From Orbilia blumenaviensis (taxonomy: Eukaryota; Ascomycota; Orbiliomycetes; Orbiliales; Orbiliaceae), in assembly GCA_036872755.1 (NCBI GenBank), contig JAVHNS010000016.1, positions 1,153,249-1,217,248 of the forward strand: a stretch of 64,000 bases of DNA, in the 5' to 3' direction. Shown here in pieces: positions 1 to 15,655 of this stretch. The notes under the pieces were generated by a model. That model did no database searches. It was not told the origin of the DNA and was given only the letters and a program-made list of their open reading frames with translations. Within the stretch, counting starts at the first letter, position 1. Each line of letters opens with the position of its first letter. The translations under genes were made by a program, and so were the position numbers.

Positions 1-1099
1 GAATTTATTTTAAAAAATAATATATATAATTTTATTATAATTATTATATTTAATATTATTTATAATATTATAATAAATAAATTACTTATATAAATCATAT
101 TTTAAAACTCAATTTATAATATCATTAATCTTTAATACTTATTAATAGTATTATTATTACCCAACACCTATATAGTTTATATTTGTTCATAATATATGAA
201 TATCATTATACTACAAGACCATATAGTCCTTTGTAAGAAAAAAGCATCAATACATTTAGTCTGTCAAATCATTTTGTTGTTAAGATATTCACCCGTATCC
301 ACCAGTTGATAATTATATTATTATTTGGAACCATCTCCGTTTAATTTATTAAGACCCTTCAACCAAACTACCATTACATAAACCACTCCGTCAAGACTAC
401 ATCCTGAAAGCGAGATCACCGTCCAATCAAAACCCACCACTTCTCCATCAAGCCTACATCAAGATACCTACCCAATTCATTGAAAACCTCAGAGTCTTTC
501 AGAATCGAACACTCCATCAAGGCCACCGAGACACCCGTCCAGTTCATCGAGACCCTTCAACCGTACCACCGCCTCACATACCAACCGTTTAAAACCATAC
601 GTCTCTCACCCGAAACCATAATACTTATACTTACGGCTAGCATAGTCTTTGATCCCGACCTCCTGCTATTTACCATCATTACTATTATAATAACTTTCAA
701 TTCAAATAAGTGATATCCAACCAATTAACTAATTGGTTATGTAATCAATATTTTAATTATACTAATATTTAAGTAGAAGGCCACACTCTAAATGCCCCCA
801 GCGTTCTACAACCTCCATTTTGAATAACGTTGGAATAATGGACTACAACCTCTTAAATAGGTACGACTTAGATTATATAATCACATACGATCATGTATCT
901 GACTAACGAGTATAGACTAAACTGGATTCCTTTACATTCAACTCTTTCTCCTTCTATTTCTCCTTCTGTTTCTCTCTTTCTTTCGAATGTATTATGGAAT
1001 CTTAACTAAGACCTAAGTACTTAAATTTAAAGACTCCTTAAACAGAAGACAGTGTACTCCACCAGTGAATAACATACAAGGATTTCAATATTCAGTTCT
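1..1099. other. Unique C-rich, G-poor sequence without a recognisable gene
   Basis: After about 150 bases of plain AT sequence, the plus strand becomes rich in A and C and poor in G through about 1100, unlike the surrounding A/T DNA. A 77-codon open frame lies at 480-713, but it would need a TTG start and shows no domain I recognise. Its ending is hydrophobic and isoleucine-rich, as expected from AT-rich DNA. The strand bias looks like one-strand G-to-A decay of an older, less AT-rich sequence. I cannot name that sequence. Confidence 0.4.
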
Positions 1100-1830
1100 C
1101 AAGCAACATATAAGAACATCGTTGTCTAATTTAACCTCCTCTTCAGCGACATACAAGAACATCATTGTCTACTTCTACGGTAACCTCCTCTTAGGCAACA
1201 TACAAGAACGCTGTTATCTAATCTAGCCCCCTCTCAAACGACATACGAAAACGTTATTATCTACTTACCTCTACAGTAGCCTCCTCTTAGGCGACATACG
1301 AGAACATCATTATCTACTTTAACCTCCTTAGACAACATACGAGAACATCATTGTTTAGTTTAATCTCCATCTACTTCAGTAGCCTTTTCTTAGGCCACAT
1401 ACAAGAACATTGTTATCTAGTTTAACCTCCTAGGACGTCGTTGTCTACTTTGGCCTCCTCTTCGGCGACATACAAGAACGTCATTATCTAATCTAGCCTC
1501 CTTAGGCGACATACAAGAACATCATTATCTAATTTAACCTCTTCGTAAAACGTCATTATCTAGTTTAACCTCCTCCTCCTAGAACGTCGTTATCTACTTT
1601 GACCTCCTCTTAAACAACATACAAAAACATTGTTGTCCAGTTTAATCTCCTTAAGCGACATACAAGAATATTATTGTTTAATTTAGCCTCCATCTACTTC
1701 AATAACCTTTTCTTAAGCAACATACAAGAACATCATTGTTTAATTTAGTTTTTTCTTAGAATATTGTTATTTATTAGTTTCCTCTTCGACGACATACCAA
1801 GACATCATAATCTAATTAAACTTTAGGTCC
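1100..1830. repeat. Degenerate minisatellite with about 13 CATACAAGAAC-type units
   Basis: The phrase CATACAAGAACATCATTGTC and close variants recur about 13 times. Each is followed by TAATTTAACCTCCTC-like sequence and often GGCGA before the next unit. Spacing varies from about 41 to over 100 bases because some units hold internal part-duplications. Units differ mostly by A/G and C/T changes. The plus strand keeps C and has lost much G. No open frame runs through the array. Confidence 0.75.
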
Positions 1831-2059
1831 TATCTCTAAATACTCAAGTAGCGAAGCATGGAACCAGCACTATTTCAGAAATCCAAACCCCATAAATAAC
1901 AGTTAATATCCAGCCAACAATCTGCAAACAATTCCTATACTATTATCAAAAAAAATATCATGATATTATACTAAGCCAGACATCAACATATAAATACTAA
2001 TCTATAAAAAATCTAATAAAAACGGATGATAATAAAAATCTACTATCAAAATAAAACCT
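1831..2059. other. Spacer between two tandem arrays
   Basis: A- and C-rich sequence with no repeat unit, open frame or known motif that I can support. It grades into the A-rich 80-bp satellite that follows. Confidence 0.3.
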
Positions 2060-2885
2060 ATATTAAAATTTAAACAACAATCTTCAGAATATTACAATAA
2101 AAAAAACAAACATCTGGAAAAAATGCTGTTATATCAGAGACATTTAAAATTAAAAAACAATAAATAAAATATCACAACAAAAAAAATAAACATTTAAAAA
2201 AAATACTATTATATCAAAAACATTTAAAACTAAAAAACAATAAATAAAATATCACAACAAAAAAAACAAACATCTAAAAAAGATACTATCAAATTAAAAA
2301 CATCCAAAACTAAAAAACAATTAAAAAAATATCACAAAAAAAAAAACAAAAGCCTAAAAAAAATATTACTAAATTAAAAACATTTAAAACTAAAAAACAA
2401 TTAAAAAAATATTACAAAAAAAAAAACAAAAATTTAAAAAAAATATCATTAAATTAAAAATATTTGGAATTAAAAGATAATCAAAAGAATATTACAAAAA
2501 AAAAAAACAAAAACCTGAAAAGGATATTATTAAATTAAAAACATTTAAAGTTAGAGAACAATTAAAAAAATATTATAAAAAAAAAAACAAAGACCTGAAA
2601 AAAATATCACTAAATTAAGGACATTTAAAATTAAAAAATAATCAAAAAAATATTACAACAGAAAAAATAAAAACTTAAAAAAAATATTATTAAATCAAAA
2701 ATATTTAAATTAAAAAACAATTAAAAAATTATCACAATAAAAAAAACAAACATTTAAAAAAAATACTATTATATTAAAAACATTTAATAAAAAACAACAA
2801 TCTTCAGAATATTATAACAAAAAAAACAAACATTTGGAAAAAATTTTATTAAAGCAAGGACATTTAAAACTAAAAAATAATTGAT
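2060..2885. repeat. 80-bp satellite array, about 10 units
   Basis: The landmark CATTTAAAACTAAAAAACAA and its variants occur near 2141, 2221, 2301, 2381, 2461, 2542, 2622, 2702, 2781 and 2861, a near-constant 80-base period. Each unit also carries a run of A's, ACAAACATCT-like sequence and a TACTATTA-like segment. The plus strand is very rich in A, with C retained and few T or G, so the units read as oligo-A tracts spaced at a fixed distance. Period 80 is not a multiple of three, so it is not a coding repeat. Confidence 0.85.
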
Positions 2886-3251
2886 AGATTATCAATATAC
2901 AAAAATATAAATTAATAGAAAATATGAAAAATGAAACAACATTAATATATCTTAAATAATCAAACAACAATAGATATTAGTAGACATAATAAAAGAACTG
3001 ATTTTGTTCACAAAATTACATCTGGGCCAAAAGACTATCCATCAACTATACAAAAGACAAGCAATAACAAAAGAACTATCTATAAACAACATATAAATGA
3101 TAGACATTAATTAAAATGTCAATAAATAGCAGACTATAAGCCAACTGTCTGCAGACTGTCTCTGGGGGGCCAACTATTGGGCAGATATATTGTTTTCCTC
3201 AATAGTATGTAGAGTTTTATAATTATTTTTAAAATAAAAATAAAATATTAA
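2886..3251. other. Unassigned sequence between the satellite and HEL-1
   Basis: It includes a short less-AT patch near 3020-3200 with CTGGGCC, GTCTGCAGACTGTC and a G-run. No repeat partner was found in the window and no open frame is credible. It may be the end of an element too decayed to classify. Confidence 0.3.
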
Positions 3252-3587
3252 TGCCCAACTGCAGTATTGCAGGAGGGTTAAACCAGCGCAAGGCGCGATC
3301 CATACCCTACCAAAAAATATATTGTTTTTGGCGAACTTAAAGAAAAATTTTTTGAAATTTTCCCATACAAATTTGTATGGGGATTTTCCGGTCTTGGCAC
3401 TCTTGTGGTCTCATCCTGTCAAAACTGGGTTTTTGTCTATAAACTGAGTTTCATTTATAAACTGGGTTTTATCTTTAAAATTTAAACATCTTTTGGTTAT
3501 GAGTGAATATGCGCTATTATTATTAGTGGATTCAGATATGATCTAGATGCTGCAGTCGGGTTTGAGTGCTGCGCAGCGGCCTCCTTA
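3252..3587 (+). mobile_element. HEL-1, short Helitron-like non-autonomous element
   Basis: The left end TGCCCAACTGC is followed by the CTGC-AGTATT-GCAG type hairpin and GGAGGGTTAAA. The right end carries GCAGTCGGG, then the GCTGCGCAGC palindrome and a damaged CTCCTTAA in place of CTCCTAG. Near 3363 is the palindrome CCATACAAATTTGTATGG, shared by the family. At 336 bp it belongs to the short size class, which lacks the CACGTG module of the long class. It encodes no protein. Confidence 0.75.
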
Positions 3588-6543
3588 ATAAAAACAAAGA
3601 CAATATATATTTTATAATTTAAAATTATTTTAAAAAAATTACTAATTTTTTATATAAAAAAAAAATTATTATTTTGATAATGTTTGGAAAGATTTTATTA
3701 TTTATTATAATTTAAAATTTATTTCTATATAAATAATAATCTTAATTTTTATATCAGAATGATATTTTTATATTTATAAACAATAATAGTAAATTTATTT
3801 ATTTAATTTTTAAAAAAAATAAGTGATAAAAATTTTATTAATAATAAAAAATACAACTAATATAAAAAAAATATCTTTATTAAAATTAAATAAATTAAAG
3901 TAAGCTTTTTTTGTGATTATATTTATAAATAAAAAAAAAGTAATTTTAAAGAAAATCGAAAGAAATAATAAAATAAAAAAAAAACAAAAATAAGGATTTT
4001 TTATAATCAAACAATAATAAAAAATAAAAAAATTTTTAATTTACAACTTTAACTTAAAACAAACCTCAATAATAAAAGATTAAGAAAAAAAAATAAATAA
4101 ATAAATAAATAAATAAAAAAACAATTTTATTTAAATTATGAAATAATTATATATTAAATAACATATTATTAGATTTTTTATAAATATTTTATATTTAAAA
4201 AATAAAAATTTAAAATTAAATATTTTTTTTTAATTTTATATAAATTTTTTAAAATTTAAAATTAAATATTGTATAAATAATATAATATAAAAATAAAATA
4301 TATATTTTATAATATATTAATTTTAAAATTATTAATTTTAAAATGATTATATAAATGATTTACAATATTAAAACCTTTTATTTAAGATTATATGTAATAT
4401 TTAAAAAATTAAAATTAATTTTATTAAAAAACAATTATTATATAATAAAAATTAAAAATATTGGATTTTATAAAATTATTAAAAAAATATGAATAAAAAT
4501 ATTAAATAATAAATATTATTAAATTGATTTTTATATAACTTAATTTTTAATATAAATAAAAAAATTAAAATTAATTTATTAATAATAAAATTGATTTTAA
4601 TTAAAATTTTATAAAATTTAATAAATAAAAAAATTTTAATTTTTATGGTATAAATAATTTAAATATTATAATTTTAATTAAATAAAAAGAGTTATAATTT
4701 AAACTAAAATCATAATTCAAATTAAAACAAATTTGATATATAATATATATTTTTTAATAAAAAACTAATAAAAAAAAATCAAAATTATTTAATAAAAAAC
4801 TAATATTAATTTTGATAAATTATAAAAAATTTATATTTTTTTAAAATGATAAATAAAAAATGTTAATTTAAATAAAAATACTACTAAATAATTTTTTATA
4901 ATAATAAATAATATAATTAAAATAATATTTATTAAATTGTTAAAAAGTCAAATTATATTTAAAAATTTTTTAATATCATTCTTAATTACAATAAAAAATA
5001 AATTAAAATTAAAGAATAAAATTTGTTTTATATAAAATATTAAAATTGATTTTTTTAAATATATAAAAAATATATAAATAATAAAAAATAAAAATAAGAA
5101 TATTAATTATATATATATATAAATAAAATAATATAATCAAGAAAAATATATTAAATTTCATAAAAATTAGTAAACTATATATTAATAAAATTAAATTTAT
5201 TTAAATAATTTTAAACACAAACTATAAAAATAATAATATTCGTTAATAATTGTTTTAAAATAAACTAAAAAATTAAAACTGATTTTGAAGGTAAATCTAT
5301 TAAATAAAAAATATTAGTATATAAATTATTTTATAAAAAAAGTTTAAATTTAATAAAATTTAAATTATTTAAAGATTTAATTTATATTTTAATTTTAAAA
5401 AAAGTTAAATTATAAAAAAAAAAAAATTTCTTAATATATAAAATTTAAAAAAAAAAGAATTTATATATATAAATTTCAAAAAATAATATAAAATTTAAAA
5501 TATAATTAAAAAAATATTAATTATAATTAAAAATATAATAATTATAATTAAAAATATAATAATAATAAAGACTATATTTTTTATTAAAAATAAGTTTAAT
5601 TACACTCAATTCTTTCTAAAAAAAACATAAATAAAATTATTTAAAAAGATTAATTAATTATAAACAGTTAAAAATTAATTTTAAAAAATAATTTAAAATA
5701 AATAATTAAAAAATAAATATTTAAAATAATAATTATTAATTAATTTAAATAATTAAATTTAATATTATTAAAATTTCTTTTAATTTAAAAAAGAAAAAAA
5801 TTTAATTTAATAAAAAAAAGAAATATAATATTAAAAAAATTTAAATGAAATAAAAATTTTATAATTGTTATTGAGTTTAAACTTCGATAAATTAAAAAGA
5901 ATATTAAGAAAAGGGAAAAGATATATATAAATATTAATTTAAATAATTAAATTATTTAAATTTAGGTGATTTCTTATTAAATAAAAATAATTTATATATA
6001 ATGATAGAAATAATTAAACATAATAATAATTTATATTAAAAAGACATAATAAAATAAAAATTTAATATTTAAGAACTAAACAATATTTAATTTAAAATTA
6101 ACTTAATTTTAAATAATAAAAAAGTATTAAAATACAAATAACTATTTATAATCAAAATAAATTTCAAAAAAAAAAATATTTATAAAAAAAATCAATTATC
6201 AAAAAATATAAATAATATTTTGGTTTAAATTATATAAAAACTTATATTTTATACTAAATTTTAAAATATTAAAAAGTTTTTTAATTTTAATAATTATATT
6301 CAACTAAAATATATATTAAATAAATATTAAAATAGTAAGTATTTTTAAATATAATTTTAATTAAAATTAAAAAAAATATACATAAAATTTCTTGAAAAAT
6401 ATAAATAAAAAAATAAATATTTATATATAAATAATAATATTATTATATATATAAATAATTTTTTTATCTTTTTTAAATTATTTATTTTAATTTAAATTAT
6501 AAAATAAGTTTTGGTAAAAAATATAAAATAAAGGATTTAAATA
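3588..6543. other. AT-saturated DNA, no gene seen
   Basis: Almost pure A/T with scattered C or G and no sustained open frame. The minus-strand open stretch at 3810-4010 is a phenylalanine/isoleucine run expected by chance in such DNA. Probably an old element mutated beyond recognition; I found no clear partner for it in the window. Confidence 0.35.
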
Positions 6544-6720
6544 TGTAAGGGAGATACGTAACAGGCTTATAGCCGGGTTTGTCCGTACTGCTTTATAAAT
6601 AGAATATACGATGTGTTGCTATTTACACACACAATCAATTATTAATCATATAAACATAAATTTATATATATATTAATATATATATATATATACATATAAT
6701 ATTAAATTTATATTATTATA
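6544..6720 (+). repeat. 5' LTR of element X
   Basis: Starts TGTAAGGGAGATACG and contains GGCTTATAGCCGGGTTTGTCC and a TATA-like TTTATAAATA about 55 bases in. The last 26 bases align with the left LTR of Y at the same length, differing only by C-to-T or G-to-A changes. It ends TATA where the less decayed copy has TACA. At 177 bp it is slightly longer than Y's LTRs because of an AT dinucleotide expansion. No 5-bp duplication is visible, as expected if the other end is missing. Confidence 0.8.
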
Positions 6721-6868
6721 TATTACTAATATTATTTCTAAATTATTGAAAGAATTTTTATAATATATATTATTATATGTTTTAAATTTTATTATAAATA
6801 TTAGTTTAAAACATATTTAATTTTTAAAATTTATTTTTATTTAAAAAATTCATTTGTATGTATAAATA

Positions 6869-7199
6869 CTAGGAGGCCGCTGCGCAGCACTCAAACCTGA
6901 CTGCAAGATTTTGATCATATACGAAACTTGAAAGTGATAACAGTGTAAATTCTTTTATACTAAAATGAAGATATCACAAATGAAACTCAGTTTCGATGAG
7001 ACCATAAGAGTGTTAAGACTCAAAAACAATAATATAATTTACCAAGATTTGAAAATTTCATACAAATTTGTATAGGAAAAATTTTAGAAAATTTTTTTAA
7101 GTCAGCCAAAAATAACATATTTTTTTGGGATTTCCTAGCATGGACAACGCCTCGCGCGCTGGTTCATCTTTAACCCTCCTGCATAAATGCAGTCAGGCA
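6869..7199 (-). mobile_element. HEL-2, short Helitron-like element inserted in X
   Basis: On the minus strand it runs from GCCTGACTGC with hairpin loop ATTTAT to a right end of GCTGCGCAGC plus CTCCTAG, flanked by T. Sequence of X matching Y continues on both sides, which fixes the insertion. A CCATACAAATTTG-like central palindrome is present in degraded form. 331 bp, short class. Confidence 0.8.
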
Positions 7200-7479
7200 T
7201 AAATATTTATTTCTTAAAATATAAGTTATTAATTAATAATAATAATTATTATAATTAATACAAATAAATTACATTATTCCTATATTTTTAATCAAAATAT
7301 AATTATATTTTATTAGATTTTATTATAAATATATTAATAAAACTTTTAACTAATATTTTTATAATCTTATTTTTTAATTAAAACTTTTAATTTTATTAAC
7401 TTAATATTTATAATTAAAGTTATAAATAATTATTTTTTAATTTTTATTTAAAAATATAAGATAATTAAAATTATAACTA

Positions 7480-8298
7480 CATCAGCAAAAAGATAGAGAC
7501 CTCTGGAAGCCATTATATGGAACAGTAGAAGCCAGCAGGATTCTTAGAAGCTATTTTATGGAATTCTAGAAGCACAGTGCTCTGTGCTTAACACTAACAA
7601 AGATTAAACACCACTAAATTAATATAGGAATTAATAAAATTACAAAATAATTGTGTGTATAATACCAAATAATTATAACATTAAACAAATACCCCTAAAT
7701 ATTACTTCAGCAAAATTCATGCCCCTTTTCACACAGCAAAGAAATCTGAATTCTAATCAAAATTTCTATAACTAATCCTACTTTTCTTTTTACCATTTTT
7801 TCAATTTTATCCACAAATCTATAAATTCTCTATTTACACATCTAAAAATTTACTAACTTATAATTTTTTTCATAAAAACTACATCGAAATAATATCAAAA
7901 CTAATAATTTTAAACATTCAAAAATTTATAACAACTACAAAACATCTATAACAACTACAAAACACATCTATAATAATTATAAAACATATTAATTTTATAT
8001 AAATTTACTATTATAACCACATTAATTATATAAATATTAATATTCTATATATTTATAAATAAAAATCTAAAAACAACTTTAATTTTTAAAAAAATAATCT
8101 AATAATAATTAATCAACAATCAAATATCTTTAATTTTTATTAAAAATACTAAATTATACTAAAACTATTATTAAACTACCCCTTTTTTGCATTAAATTCT
8201 CCTAATTTTTTAAACTTCTAAAAGCATTTCTAAGTTAAAAAGCTTCTGGGCTTATTGGTTTTAGAAGCCTGGGAAGCCAACACTTTTTTTTGCTGATG
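7480..8298. mobile_element. Element B, 819-bp TA-flanked inverted-repeat element (MITE-like)
   Basis: Ends are CATCAGCAAAAA on the left and its inverse TTTTTGCTGATG on the right, each flanked by TA. The related element Y lacks this insertion at the matching place near 28925-28940, and X resumes there with TATATAATAATTTAT, so the ends are well supported. Both ends carry repeated AGAAGC/GGAAGCC motifs. The interior keeps C but has little G on the plus strand. No transposase frame was found. TA duplication suggests Tc1/mariner-pogo type mobilisation; that class call is inference. Confidence 0.75.
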
Positions 8299-10272
8299 TA
8301 TATATAATAATTTATATATAAAATTATTTATTTAATAATTTTTAAATTTAAATTTATAAAAATAATATAAAATATTAAAATATATTTTAAATTTAATAAT
8401 CATATTATTATAAATATATTAAAAATATATTTTCAATATTTTTTTATCAAAATTAAAAATTCTAATATATATATAAATATATAAAAATATTTTAAAAATA
8501 TTATAAATATATAAAAAAAATATTATAAATTCATAATCAAAGAATTTAAAAATTCTACTTTTATAAATATAATATTTTATATTTTTTATATAATTTTAAA
8601 TGTAATTAGTAAATTTTTATTTGATTATTTATTAATATTATATTTTTTAATAAAAAAACAAAATAAATTTTTAATAAGTTTAAAGTTTTACTACTTTATA
8701 ATTTATTTATAAAGAAAAATATAAAAAATATTTAAAAAATACTACTAGTTAAAATAAAAAACTAATATTTAATATATTAAAAATATTAAATTTAGTAGTA
8801 ATTATAGCATTTAAAATTGAAAAAAAAAAATATAAATATACTATAAATTTAAATATATAATTAAACTTAAATTAAATAAATAAAAAAATTTATATTGATA
8901 ATAATTAATAAATTTTAAATTTTAAAAATAAATTATATTTTATTTATAATAAAATTAATTATTTAAAAAAAAATATTAAATAAAATATATATATTTAAAA
9001 TTTTAAAATTATAAAATTAAAATTAAAATTAATATTTGTTTTATTATATAAAAATTATATAATATATATATTTCCTATATAATAAATATTATAAATAAAA
9101 TAATATTATTTATTATTTTATTTATATAATATTTAAATTTAAAAATAAATAACTAATTTTGTAAAAATCTAATTTTATTTATTAAAAATATATAATTAAA
9201 AAATAATTTTATTATATTAGTTAAAAAATATAAATAAATTATAATTTCAATCTTTATTTTTATTTTAAATATATATAAAGCTTTTTATATATTTTAAATA
9301 ATATTAAATTTTATTTGATTATAGAATTAATAAATAAAAATATAAATATATAATTTAAATTTTATAAAGTTTTTATTAAAAAAAAATTATTTAATAATAA
9401 ATTTTTTTTTAATTTTAATATAAGATTTTATATATTAAAAAATATTATTAAATTTATAATAAAAAAATAAAATAATATTTTTTTTTTGAAATTTTAATTT
9501 TAATAGTAATAATAAGATTTTAAACTTTTTTGATTATTATTTTTATAATTAAAATAATAAATATATTATAATCGTATAAAGAGTTGAATTATGTAAATTA
9601 AAAAATAATATATAAAATTATAATTTGAGTTAAAATAATATTATTTAATAAATAGAATAATTTAATTTATAAAATTTAAATTTTAAGAAAAAATATTATA
9701 TATTAAATTATAAATTATATTTTTATATAAATGATATTTAGATTTTATAGAATAAATTATATAAATAAATAAAATAAATATATTTTTTTATATAAAAAAA
9801 TAAATATTAAATCTATTTTATATTATTTATTATATAAATAAAAAGAAATTTTAATTTTAATTCTAAAATTATAATTATATAAATAAATAATATAAAAAAC
9901 TTTTTGTAAACAAAAATTTAAAAACTTTACTTTAAATAATATAAAATTATAAAATATATAATTAAAATTATATAAAAATTAATATTTATTATATTTATAA
10001 AGTTAGAATTATTTAAAGTTTTTTAATTTGCAATATTTTTTATAATTTATACTATAAATAGTTAATCAATTATTTTAAAAATTACATTTTTATATAAACA
10101 ATTTATTAATTTAAAATTAAAATACAACCACTTATATTTATTTAAATATTTTATATATATTATTATATTTAAAAAATAAAGATAAAAATCTTTTAACTAG
10201 TATTATATATAAAAAAGTATTTTTTCAAATTATATAATAATTTTCAAGTAATATAAAGTTTAAAATTTATAA
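8299..10272 (+). other. Interior of element X after element B
   Basis: AT-saturated sequence aligning with the inverse of Y positions about 28930 down to 26938; for example the 10130-10260 stretch matches the segment just right of HEL-10. It would be part of the retrotransposon's internal coding region, but every frame is full of stops and I can read no reverse transcriptase, integrase or protease motif. Confidence 0.55.
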
Positions 10273-11106
10273 CTAGGAGGCTGCTGCGCAGCACTCAAAC
10301 CCGACTGCAGCATCTTGATTCTAAATCAAAATTGTATATATATTTTTTGAAATAAAAGAAAAATTAAATTATTATAATTTATAACAAAAATTATAATTAT
10401 ACTTAAATAATATAAAATAATCATTAATATAATAAAATAATTAATATAATATATTAATTAAAATAATAACTAATATAATAGTTAATATAATATAATAAGA
10501 TTTAATAATAATAATAATGGTTTTCAAGAAATTTTACATATGTTACATAATTATTTTTGATGTTAAAACTATATTTTTAATTTAATTTTTATTTATATTT
10601 AAAAGTTTTATAATGTTATTTTATATATGTCACATAATTATTTTACATATAAAAACTAAATTAAATTAAAATAAAATTAAATAAAAATTAATTAAAAATA
10701 TAGTTTTAATATTGAAAGTAGTTATGTAACTATGATTTTACTAAAAGTGACTTAATTAAAAAAAATAAAATAAATATAAAAATAATAACTAGAGAATTGT
10801 TTATTTATAGAAAGTTAGATAAAAGGTTAAAGAAGATTATATTAAAATACTAAAGTCATAAACTTAAAAATATAAAAATGATAAAAACTTTTATCAAAAT
10901 CAATTTTTAAATTTTATTAACAACTCTATGTTAAGCCCTTAAAATAATGCTAAGATTTTAAAAATCCTATATAAATTTGTATGGTAAAAATAAAATAAAA
11001 AAATCTCTAAGTTCGTCAAAAATAATATATTTTTTTGTGGAACTGGGTAGGATCGCGCCCTCGCGCTGGTTCAACTTTAACCCTCCTGCATAAATGCAGT
11101 CGGGCA
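10273..11106 (-). mobile_element. HEL-3, long Helitron-like element
   Basis: The plus strand opens CTAGGAGGCTGCTGCGCAGC and CCCGACTGCAGCATC (the right end inverted) and closes GCATAAATGCAGTCGGGCA (the left end inverted). Next to the right end is a run of 12-bp TTAATTATTATA-like repeats, then degraded CACGTG-module sequence and an ATACAAATTTGTAT-like centre. Flanks are T on both sides in element orientation. 834 bp, long class. Confidence 0.85.
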
Positions 11107-14343
<3,237 letters not shown>

Positions 14344-14702
14344 CTAAGAAACCACTGCACAACACTCAAACCCAACTACAACATCTAAATCATATCTAAA
14401 TCCACTAATAATAATAACACATATTCACTCATAACCAAAAAATATTTAAATTTTAAAAATAAAACCCAATTTATAAACAAAACTCAATTTATAAACAAAA
14501 ACCCAATCTCAACAAAACCACAAGAGTGCCAAGATTGAAAAAAATACTAAGACTTGAAAAACCCCATACAAATTTATATAGGAAAATTTTAAAAAATTTT
14601 TCTTCAAGTTTGCTAAAAACAACACATTTTTTAGCAAGTCTAATATAGATCACACCTCACACTAATTCAACTCTAATTTTCCTACAATACTGCAGTCAGG
14701 CA
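14344..14702 (-). mobile_element. HEL-4, heavily G-to-A mutated Helitron-like element
   Basis: Both ends are recognisable only after allowing transitions: CTAAGAAACCACTGCACAAC replaces CTAGGAGGCCGCTGCGCAGC, and the left end keeps CTGCAGTCAGGCA. Nearly all changes in the right-end third are G-to-A on the plus strand, in several sequence contexts. Central CATACAAATTTATAT remains. 359 bp, short class. Confidence 0.75.
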
Positions 14703-15655
14703 TATAAAAATAAATTTATTATATTTTATAATTTTTATTATAAAAACCAAAAAAATTTAATATAATTTCAATCATAAAATCTTATTTAAAATTAAGATTA
14801 AGATTTTATTAATAAAAAAATAGTATTTTTTTTATTAATTAATAATATTTAAAACCTTCTAAATATAAAAAATCTTTTTAAAATTATTATTTATATTAAC
14901 AAAAATATTATAAATATTTTTAATTTTTTAATTACTTAAAAAAAACTTAAACCACACTTTCTTAATTTTATTAAAACAATTTATAATATTTTAATAATCT
15001 TAATTATATTAATTATTTTAAAAAAAAATTTTAATTTTATTTAAAACATAATTTTCATTTAATAAACAAAATTTATTTTTTAATAAATATTTAATATCAT
15101 AATAATAAAATATTTTTTTTATTATAGTTAAAATAATAAATTTAACAATTTTAATTAAAAACAATAAAACTATATTAATATTAAATAATAAAATTTAAAT
15201 AATAATATAAAAATAAATTTTAATTTTATAATAAATAATAATAAAAATAAAAATAAATTAAAAAATATTATAATAATTATTTTTAATATATAAATATTAT
15301 TTTTAATAATAAAATAATAAATGTATAAAAATAACTTTATATAAAATAATCCTAAATATTTATATTTATTTAAATTTTATTATTTAATAATTTAATTTTT
15401 TTATTTTTAGTATTTTTAATATTTTATTTATTATAATTAATATATATATATGTTAATTAGAAAATTATTTTTTTAAAATTTTTTATATATATTTTTATAT
15501 AAATTTTCTTTAATATAAAATAAAATTTAGTTTAAAATATATTATTATTTTTTTAATTAATATAAATATTAATTTTTTAATTTTTTTAATAATTTTAAAA
15601 TAATTATAAATTTTTTTTTAATTAATAAAATTGATAAAATTTTATATAATACTTA
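14703..15655. other. AT-saturated spacer
   Basis: No gene, repeat partner or motif that I can support. Confidence 0.3.

Larger units (their letters stand above)
6544..10272 (+). mobile_element. Element X, 5' part of an LTR retrotransposon, with nested insertions
   Basis: It begins with an LTR and continues with internal sequence that matches, in inverted orientation, element Y from about 29370 leftward to about 26938. Only C/T and G/A changes and small gaps separate the two over the parts I compared. X is interrupted by HEL-2 and element B. The match stops at HEL-3: sequence beyond 11106 no longer follows Y, and no second LTR is visible, so X looks 3'-truncated. No protein motif survives. 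Confidence 0.75.

Noticed and set aside
480..713. 77-codon open frame in the C-rich leading segment
   Set aside because: Needs a TTG start, has no domain, and its ending is the isoleucine-rich pattern expected of AT-rich DNA. No splice or promoter evidence ties it to a gene.
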